Shown here piece by piece: positions 59,054-64,000 of a stretch of 64,000 nucleotides of DNA. The position numbers were made by a program, and so were the translations under genes. Origin of the DNA: Chryseomonas sp014190935 (GTDB lineage Bacteria; Pseudomonadota; Gammaproteobacteria; Pseudomonadales; Pseudomonadaceae); NCBI RefSeq assembly GCF_014190935.1, contig NZ_JACHVV010000001.1:1054001-1118000 (forward strand), written 5' to 3'. Under the pieces are notes generated by a model. That model was not told the origin of the DNA. It was given only the letters and a program-made list of their open reading frames with translations, and did not search any database. Each line of letters starts with the position of its first letter. Within the stretch, counting starts at the first letter, position 1.

Positions 59054-59953
59054 CTATGGGGCGCTCGTCGCAAGGGTTCGCCAGATATGTTCAAGGCGTT
59101 CATCGTGCGGCCCGCGCAAGCGATGCAGGCAGATATCGAAGGTGGCGATCAGCCCCGTCGATCCCGCCAGCACCAGACTGCCCTGGGCCAGGGACTCGCG
59201 CACCACCATGCGGGGCAGCCAGGCCAGGCCGTGGCCACGGCGCGCCATCTGGTGGATGGCCGGATAGGAATCGGCCTGGTAGATCATGCGCATGGCCAGC
59301 TTACTCGGCAGCCGGGAGAGGTGCCGAGCCAGTACGCCGCGCAGTGCGAGCGACGGCGCGAAGGCCAGCCAAGGCACCGCAGCGGCGCCGTCTTCCAGTC
59401 GATAGCGCGGTTGTCCGTCCCCATCTGGTACGCAGACCGGCAGCAGCTCGTCCTGACCGATGACCAGGGTTTCGAAACGTGCAGGATCCAGCAACCGCTC
59501 GGTGAGCGGACTGCTGAAGATCAGCATCAGGTCGGCATCGCCAGCGGCCAGCCGACCGATGGCTTCCTGGGCGCCACTGGTGATGAGCGATACGGGAAAC
59601 TCGCCGAACCGTGCGCTCAAGCTGTCGTACCACTCCGGAAAGAAGTCGCTGGCCAGGGTCCGGCCAGTGGCGATACGGATCGGCTGTTCGCGCTGCAGGG
59701 AGGCACCCTGAAACAGCGAGCGGCATTCGCTCAATCGGTCGACAACCTCCCGTGCCGTTTCCAGCAACAGCAGACCTTCAGGGGTCAGGCTGATGGGCTG
59801 CTGGCGACGGATGAGGGGCGCCCCACACCAGTCTTCCAGGGCGCGGATGCGCCGACCGAAGGCTGGATGAGTGACAAAGCGATTTTCCGCCGCGCGCGAC
59901 AGGCTGCGGGTGCGCGCGAGTTCGATGAAGTCTTCCAGCCATTCCAGTTGCAT
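59054..59953 (-). CDS. LysR-family regulator upstream of the MHS transporter
   Basis: A 299-residue LysR protein. HTH: MQLEWLEDFIELARTRSLSR, ENRFVTHPAFGRRIRALEDW. Effector domain: IRIATGRTLASDFFPEWYDS, DADLMLIFSSPL. The frame runs upstream to 60256, but the ATG at 59951-59953 is the family start. Same strand as, and 188 bp before, the MHS transporter, the reverse of the usual divergent layout; it probably controls the transporter and the hydrolase. It is divergent from mdcR (135 bp between starts). Confidence 0.85.
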   Translation of the reverse strand: MQLEWLEDFIELARTRSLSRAAENRFVTHPAFGRRIRALEDWCGAPLIRRQQPISLTPEGLLLLETAREVVDRLSECRSLFQGASLQREQPIRIATGRTLASDFFPEWYDSLSARFGEFPVSLITSGAQEAIGRLAAGDADLMLIFSSPLTERLLDPARFETLVIGQDELLPVCVPDGDGQPRYRLEDGAAAVPWLAFAPSLALRGVLARHLSRLPSKLAMRMIYQADSYPAIHQMARRGHGLAWLPRMVVRESLAQGSLVLAGSTGLIATFDICLHRLRGPHDERLEHIWRTLATSAP

Positions 59954-60088
59954 AGATCTCAGGCCCGGGACGATGCCAGGGCAGGGTACGGGGTGAGGGC
60001 GTTCACGGCCAGTCCGGGCCGCAGCCCTCGACGCCGCCCGCCCATCCGGGCAAGGTGGGCAGCTGTCTTCCACCGCCCGCTGGCCGCC

Positions 60089-60997
60089 ATGTCCGATACC
60101 GATGAACTCACCCTGCGCAAGCTGGAGATCTTTCTGGCCTTCATGCGCAGCCGCAACCTGGCGCGGGCCGCCGCCGAGCTGGGCACCAGCCATGTCAGCG
60201 TGCACCGTGCCATCCATTCGCTGGAGAACGCCCTGCGCTGTCCGCTGTTCAAGCACGAGGGGCGCACCCTGACGCCGCTGGACGGCGCCTTCGTGCTGGA
60301 GGCACGGGCCGAGCGCCTGATGCAGGACCTGGCCGAGACGGTACGCCTCACCCGGCAGGCGGCGGGCTTCTCGGCCGATCGCTTTCGCCTGGGCGCGCTC
60401 TATTCGCTGACGGTCAAGACCGTGCCCCAGCTGATCATGGGCCTAAAGCTCAGGCGCAGCGAACTCAACATCGACCTGGTGCTGGGTTCCAACGCCGATC
60501 TCGCCGAGCAGCTGCACGACTTCAAGCTGGACGCCATGCTGGTGGCCCTGGACGACGCCGTGGTGGATGCCGATTGCGAGAGCGTCGAGCTGTTCAGTGA
60601 CGACATCTTTCTTGCCGCGCCCAGCGACTCGCCCTTCGCCGACCAGGCCGAGGTGGACCTGCGCGACCTCGCCGGGGTGCCCTTCGTGACCCTGACCCAG
60701 GGCTTCGCCACCTTTCGCGACGGCCGCCAGGTGTTCGCCCAGGCCGGCTTCGAGCCGGAGGTGATCATGCAGGTCAACGACATCTTCTCGCTGATGAGCA
60801 TGGTCAGCTCTGGGGTGGGCTACGCGCTGTTGCCGGGGCGGGTCGAGGCGGTCTACCAGAACCGCCTCAAGCTGCTGCCCCTGGCCGCGCGTTATCGGCT
60901 GCAGCAGCGCATCGGCGCGGTGTTCCTGCGCAGCCGCGAGCGCGATCCCAACCTGCTGGCCTTCGTCGCCGAGTGCCGGATGTACGCGCGAGCTTAG
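60089..60997 (+). CDS. mdcR: LysR-type regulator of malonate utilisation
   Basis: A 302-residue LysR protein with the MdcR-type N-terminus (LTLRKLEIFLAFMRSRNLAR, ELGTSHVSVHRAIHSLENAL) and effector domain (GALYSLTVKTVPQLIMGLKL, LVLGSNADLAEQLHDFKLDA). By position it activates the malonate genes on the opposite strand. Convergent with madM. Its TAG stop is formed at the edge of a 141-bp MITE-like element (60997-61137), so the original end of the protein may have been different. The ATG at 60089 was chosen over a much longer upstream frame that lacks LysR similarity. Confidence 0.9.
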   Translation: MSDTDELTLRKLEIFLAFMRSRNLARAAAELGTSHVSVHRAIHSLENALRCPLFKHEGRTLTPLDGAFVLEARAERLMQDLAETVRLTRQAAGFSADRFRLGALYSLTVKTVPQLIMGLKLRRSELNIDLVLGSNADLAEQLHDFKLDAMLVALDDAVVDADCESVELFSDDIFLAAPSDSPFADQAEVDLRDLAGVPFVTLTQGFATFRDGRQVFAQAGFEPEVIMQVNDIFSLMSMVSSGVGYALLPGRVEAVYQNRLKLLPLAARYRLQQRIGAVFLRSRERDPNLLAFVAECRMYARA

Positions 60998-61137
60998 AGC
61001 GGCTAATAAAACGTAGCGAGCGGCTGTCAGGCGGGTGCGCGCGGCGCGCAGGAACCGCAGTGTATGGGTGATACATGAGGATTCCGAGCACTGCACGCGC
61101 CCGTCTGGTGGACGCGCAGTAGGCTTATTAGTTGCTC
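60997..61137. mobile_element. MITE-like element with terminal inverted repeats
   Basis: A 141-bp non-coding segment bounded by 13-base inverted repeats, GAGCGGCTAATAA (60997-61009) and TTATTAGTTGCTC (61125-61137); eleven of thirteen positions match and the other two are G-T pairs in RNA. TTA flanks both sides (60994-60996, 61138-61140), as a 3-bp target duplication would. The inside has further small hairpins (for example GTAT-GGGTG-ATAC). The alternative is a large bidirectional terminator. Confidence 0.5.
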
Positions 61138-61902
61138 TTAACCCACCAGCGCCCGCACGCAGAAGAACAGCAGCGACGGCCCCAGCAGGCAGCCCAGGCC
61201 AGTGTGGAAGGTGGCGGTGAGGGCGCCATAGGGCACCAGTCGGCGGTCGGTGGCGGCAAGTCCCGCGGTGACGCCGCTGACGGTGCCGGCCAGGCCGCCG
61301 AAGACCATCGCCGAGCGCGGATTGTCCAGCGCCAGCAGGCGCGCCGACGCGGGCGTCGCCACCATGACGATGATCGCCTTGATCAGGCCGGTGGCGATGG
61401 ACAGCGCCATGACGTCGGAGCTGGCGCCCAGGGCGGCGCCGGTCACCGGGCCGACGATGTAGGTCACCGCGCCCGCGCCAATGGTGGTCATGCTCACCGC
61501 GTCGCGGTAGCCGAAGGCCCAGGCCACGGCGGCGCCGACGATGAAGGGCAGCACGGTGCCGAGCAGCAGGGCCACGGCGCCGATCATTCCAGCCTTGCGC
61601 GCCTCGGTGGCCTGGACCTCGAAGGCGGTGGCGACGATGGCGAAGTCGCGCAGCATGGCGCCGCCCATCAGGCCGATACCGGAAAACAGCGCCAGGTCGG
61701 CCAGGCCTTTCTGGCCGCCGGTGACGGTCCCTCCGACCCAGGCCAGCACCAGGCCGATGACGATGGCGATGGCCGAGCCGTGCACTCGGCCGAAGGTCAG
61801 CCGGCGCGAAAGGACCACCGAGATCCACATGATCAGGCCGATCAGCGCGAAGGCGGCGACCAGGCCGTTATGTTGCAGGGCTTTGGTGACGATGTCGTTC
61901 AT
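61138..61902 (-). CDS. madM: malonate transporter subunit MadM
   Basis: A 254-residue integral membrane protein with about eight helices: NGLVAAFALIGLIMWISVVL, VTGGQKGLADLALFSGIGLM, GAGAVTYIVGPVTGAALGAS and the C-terminal GLGCLLGPSLLFFCVRALV. With MadL it forms the sodium- or proton-dependent malonate uptake system. The ATG at 61900-61902 is one base after the madL stop; the frame is open further upstream without similarity. Its TAA stop is the TTA that flanks the MITE-like element. Confidence 0.92.
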   Translation of the reverse strand: MNDIVTKALQHNGLVAAFALIGLIMWISVVLSRRLTFGRVHGSAIAIVIGLVLAWVGGTVTGGQKGLADLALFSGIGLMGGAMLRDFAIVATAFEVQATEARKAGMIGAVALLLGTVLPFIVGAAVAWAFGYRDAVSMTTIGAGAVTYIVGPVTGAALGASSDVMALSIATGLIKAIIVMVATPASARLLALDNPRSAMVFGGLAGTVSGVTAGLAATDRRLVPYGALTATFHTGLGCLLGPSLLFFCVRALVG

Positions 61903-61903
61903 C

Positions 61904-62338
61904 CTAGCGACCTCCGGCCGGTGCGACATGGGCGACCGCTGGCGCGGGGGCCACGGCGGCGTCCGGCAGTGGCGGTAGCGGTTCGCCGCGATGGCTGCGG
62001 CTGATCAGGGCGATGGTCACCCCGCAGATCCCCACGGCGCCCACGGCCGCCAGCACCGCCACCGGTCCGCCATGCAGGGCGGTGACCACGTTCTGCTGGG
62101 CGGCCATGGCCACCACCACCGGGATGTACAGCGCGCCCCAGAAGCCGACCCCGAATTCGCACTCCTTGCTCATGCCGCCGTGCCGCTCCATGTAGAGCCG
62201 GGCGCAGATCAGCAGGAGCATGGCGATGCCCACCCCGCCGACGTTTGACTTGACCCCGAGCAGGACGCCCAGGAAGTCGCCGATGATGACGCCTGCAAGC
62301 ATGCAGACGGCCAGGAGCGCTACACCGTAGATGATCAT
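61904..62338 (-). CDS. madL: malonate transporter subunit MadL
   Basis: A 144-residue protein with four membrane helices, MIIYGVALLAVCMLAGVIIG, GVGIAMLLLICARLYMERHG, GVGFWGALYIPVVVAMAAQQ, typical of MadL. The C-terminus has an Ala/Pro-rich tail (PLPPLPDAAVAPAPAVAHVA) that is longer than usual. The ATG at 62336-62338 follows AGGA by eight bases, and ACAACAA directly before it makes a Hfq/Crc-type box. Between it and mdcH lie 221 bp with two REP-like repeats, so it may be partly uncoupled from the mdc genes upstream. Confidence 0.92.
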   Translation of the reverse strand: MIIYGVALLAVCMLAGVIIGDFLGVLLGVKSNVGGVGIAMLLLICARLYMERHGGMSKECEFGVGFWGALYIPVVVAMAAQQNVVTALHGGPVAVLAAVGAVGICGVTIALISRSHRGEPLPPLPDAAVAPAPAVAHVAPAGGR

Positions 62339-62345
62339 TGTTGTT
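62338..62345 (-). promoter_or_regulatory. A-rich Hfq/Crc-type box before madL
   Basis: Minus strand AACAACAA, whose last base is the A of the madL ATG, just behind AGGA. Confidence 0.55.
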
Positions 62346-62366
62346 GTCCTCGGTTGTGCTTGGGGT

Positions 62367-62440
62367 GGGGTGAAGCCTGGCACCGCTCTCTTTGTTACCC
62401 CTCTCCGTCCGGGGGAGGGCCGGGATGAGGGCGGCGCCGT
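62367..62440. repeat. REP-like repeat copy 1
   Basis: A 74-bp repeat unit with GAAGCCTG near the left end, a CCCTCTCC / GGGGAGGG hairpin in the middle and GATGAGGGCGGC to the right. About 80 per cent identical to copy 2 by eye, 106 bp away. Confidence 0.7.
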
Positions 62441-62472
62441 GTTTGAAGGTCTCTTCGGGTCCTGTGTGGGTT

Positions 62473-62548
62473 GGGTGGAAGCCTGCCACCGCGCTCGCTG
62501 TTACCCCCTCTCCGTCCGGGAGAGGGCTGGGGTGAGGGCCGCCGCCGT
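62473..62548. repeat. REP-like repeat copy 2
   Basis: A 76-bp copy of the same unit. Here the hairpin arms are perfect: CCCTCTCC and GGAGAGGG around GTCCG. Both copies lie between mdcH and madL, inside the malonate operon. Confidence 0.7.
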
Positions 62549-62559
62549 ATGGGAAAAGC

Positions 62560-63495
62560 TCAATCCAGTCGCGCCGCCTCCTCGCGCCGCAGCGCCTCCA
62601 GGGTGTCGGGGTGGGTATCCTGCCAGGCCAGAACGCCGCTAGTGGGCAGCACGCGCCTGGCCAGCTGGGTGAGCACGCTACCCGGCGCCAGCTCGATGGC
62701 CAGGCGCACGCCGCGCTCGCGAGCGGCTTCCAGGGTGGCGTGCCATTCGATGGGCCGCGCCATGTTGAAGGCGAGGTCGTCGCGCAGCTGCTCGGCGCGC
62801 ACCAGCCGCCGGGCCGAGGTGCCGCTCAGATAGGCCAGGCGCGGCGCCCGCAGCTCGATGCCGGCGAACGCCTGGTCCAGGGTCCTGGCAGCCTCCGCCA
62901 GCAGCGGGCAATGGGACGGCACGCTCATGGCCAGGCGCTTGGCCGCCGCCGCGCCTTCGGCGCGCGCCGCCTCGGCCAAGGTGGCCAGGCCCGCGTCGCT
63001 CCCCGCCACCACGTATTGCTGCTCGGCATTGGCGTTGGCCAGGTATAGCGGCGCGTCAGGGCGCTGGTGGTCAGTAACCAGCTTCTCGACCGCGCCACGC
63101 CCCAGGCCAAGGATCGCCAGCATGCCGTAGCCGGACGGGTAGGCCGCCTGCATCAACTCGCCGCGGCGGGCCACCAGGCGTAGGGCATCGGCGAATTCCA
63201 GGGCCTCGGCCACTACCGCGGCGGCATAGGCGCCGATGGACAGCCCGGCCACCAGTTGCGGCGCCGGTCCGCGATTCAAGAGCAGGCGCGCCGTGGCGAC
63301 GCCGGCGATCAGCAGGCAGAGCTGCACGGCGCGGGTGTGTTCCAGCGCCTGGGCGGAGTCCAGGCTGAGGGGATCAATGTCCAGCACCGCGGCGGCTTCC
63401 GCCAGCGTCCGCCGGACCTCGGCGGCGTCGGGCAGGGCGTGCAGCAGGCCGGGCCGCTGGGCGCCCTGGCCGGGAAACTGGAAGAGGGTGCTCAT
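62560..63495 (-). CDS. mdcH: malonyl-CoA:ACP transacylase of malonate decarboxylase
   Basis: A 311-residue FabD-like acyltransferase. Nucleophile S86 in VAGLSIGAYAA, H195 in SVPSHCPLL, and the N-terminal LFQFPGQGAQRPGLL. In the malonate decarboxylase system it charges the acyl carrier subunit (MdcC) with malonyl so that decarboxylation can cycle. The ATG at 63493-63495 overlaps the mdcG stop by four bases (ATGA), which excludes the longer upstream frame. Followed by REP-like repeats and madLM. Confidence 0.93.
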   Translation of the reverse strand: MSTLFQFPGQGAQRPGLLHALPDAAEVRRTLAEAAAVLDIDPLSLDSAQALEHTRAVQLCLLIAGVATARLLLNRGPAPQLVAGLSIGAYAAAVVAEALEFADALRLVARRGELMQAAYPSGYGMLAILGLGRGAVEKLVTDHQRPDAPLYLANANAEQQYVVAGSDAGLATLAEAARAEGAAAAKRLAMSVPSHCPLLAEAARTLDQAFAGIELRAPRLAYLSGTSARRLVRAEQLRDDLAFNMARPIEWHATLEAARERGVRLAIELAPGSVLTQLARRVLPTSGVLAWQDTHPDTLEALRREEAARLD

Positions 63496-64000
63496 GCGGC
63501 GCGCACCTCCCGCCAGGGATCGCCTACCAGCTGGGGACCGGCAGCGGTCTTGAGCAGCACGCGTGGGGCGTTTCCGGCCCAATCGGCCAGGGCCACACCG
63601 CCGAGCGGGGTCTCCAGCAGGATATCCAGGCGGCACAGCGCCCGCGCCTGCAGGGACGCCAGCAAGGCCCGGGCCTGGTCGCGCGACAGCGGGGTTGCGC
63701 AGCGGATCAGCAGATCCAGATCGCTCCCGGCATGCAGCGCCGGCCAGCCGCTGGTCAGCTCGTAGCCTGCGGCACCGGTGGGGCCCCAGGGCAGGCCCAG
63801 CTCATCCAATAGCGATTCGACAGCGGCCAGGGTCGAGAAGACCGGCAGGTCACGGCAATCCTTCGAGATTCTCAGGGTCTCGGGAGAGTGCTGGCGCCTC
63901 ACGGCAGCAGGTTCCAGCCAGGCTGCCAGACGCTCGGCGCGAGTGGTGCCGCGCAGGCCGATCGGGATGCGGCCATTATCGTGCGCCGCGCGGCGGACCA
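63492..64000 (-). CDS. mdcG: phosphoribosyl-dephospho-CoA transferase MdcG, 5' end beyond window
   Basis: The last 168 codons are visible; the start lies beyond the right edge. The frame is open to base 64000 and reads VRRAAHDNGRIPIGLRGTTR at the edge, matching the MdcG N-terminal core, then a nucleotidyltransferase-type acidic motif (AGSDLDLLIRC, with two Asp two residues apart) and WREVRAA at the end. MdcG attaches the 2'-(5''-triphosphoribosyl)-3'-dephospho-CoA prosthetic group to the acyl carrier subunit MdcC. The missing mdcA-E genes would be expected upstream, beyond the edge. Confidence 0.85.
   Translation of the reverse strand, partial: VRRAAHDNGRIPIGLRGTTRAERLAAWLEPAAVRRQHSPETLRISKDCRDLPVFSTLAAVESLLDELGLPWGPTGAAGYELTSGWPALHAGSDLDLLIRCATPLSRDQARALLASLQARALCRLDILLETPLGGVALADWAGNAPRVLLKTAAGPQLVGDPWREVRAA

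Noticed and set aside
60997..61137. Integron attC site
   Set aside because: The terminal repeats lack the RYYYAAC/GTTRRRY core pair and there is no integrase or cassette array nearby.

Overview
The window is a GC-rich, densely coded stretch of a Pseudomonas-type chromosome. The evidence is the complete malonate (mad/mdc) and acetoin (aco) gene orders, an acoR with a sigma-54 promoter in front of the aco operon, a bo3-type quinol oxidase, DUF2231 plus sorbosone-dehydrogenase-like genes, and A-rich Hfq/Crc-type leaders on catabolic genes. The gene set fits the P. oryzihabitans/P. putida side of the genus, but the species is inference. I see no rRNA, tRNA, CRISPR array, prophage or intact insertion sequence. 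It reads as an island of small, separately regulated carbon-source modules.

Layout. 1-5 kb: a truncated glyoxalase-fold gene, an HxlR regulator divergent from an NmrA-like oxidoreductase, an exported M20 peptidase and an MFS exporter. 5-7 kb: DUF2231 membrane protein and lipoprotein sugar dehydrogenase. 7-11 kb: cyoABCD without cyoE. 11-16.6 kb: LysR, PrpF-family isomerase, DctA, CitMHS and a 262-residue periplasmic protein that looks like aconitate isomerase; together this looks like a trans-aconitate/tricarboxylate use locus. 16.7-20 kb: an OmpR-type two-component system and a D,D-carboxypeptidase. 20-23.3 kb: HSL-type esterase, LuxR regulator and SphA-like outer-membrane channel. 23.3-34.3 kb: signalling block with two large hybrid kinases, an APC permease, a chemoreceptor, a small unknown protein and a diguanylate cyclase. 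34.5-37.7 kb: a haem-oxygenase-like diiron oxidase candidate, an NPPY methyltransferase and a GST-like protein. 37.7-45.3 kb: acetoin/2,3-butanediol catabolism (acoR divergent from acoXABC-bdh). 45.4-47.4 kb: an SDR, a headless LacI-like protein and a small unknown. 47.4-51.4 kb: a split AtuA/DUF1446 pair with a CitMHS transporter and a divergent LysR. 51.4-56.5 kb: LysR, SDR, MFS and split transketolase. 56.5-60 kb: AspA/AstE-like amidohydrolase, MHS transporter and LysR. 60-64 kb: mdcR, madM, madL, mdcH and the 3' part of mdcG.

How the parts work together. Most modules have a dedicated regulator divergent from or next to a transporter plus one to four enzymes. Many translation-start regions carry AANAANAA boxes, which would put acetoin, citrate-type, malonate and SDR/transketolase modules under common Hfq/Crc catabolite control. 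Three convergent gene pairs end on one shared CTAG, and most other convergent pairs are separated by strong hairpins.

Best candidates for undescribed biology: the diiron-oxidase/methyltransferase pair (34.5-37.1 kb), the split DUF1446/AtuA-like plus CitMHS module (47.4-50.3 kb), the SDR/MFS/split-transketolase module (52.4-56.4 kb), and the MITE-like element that supplies the stop codons of mdcR and madM (60997-61137).
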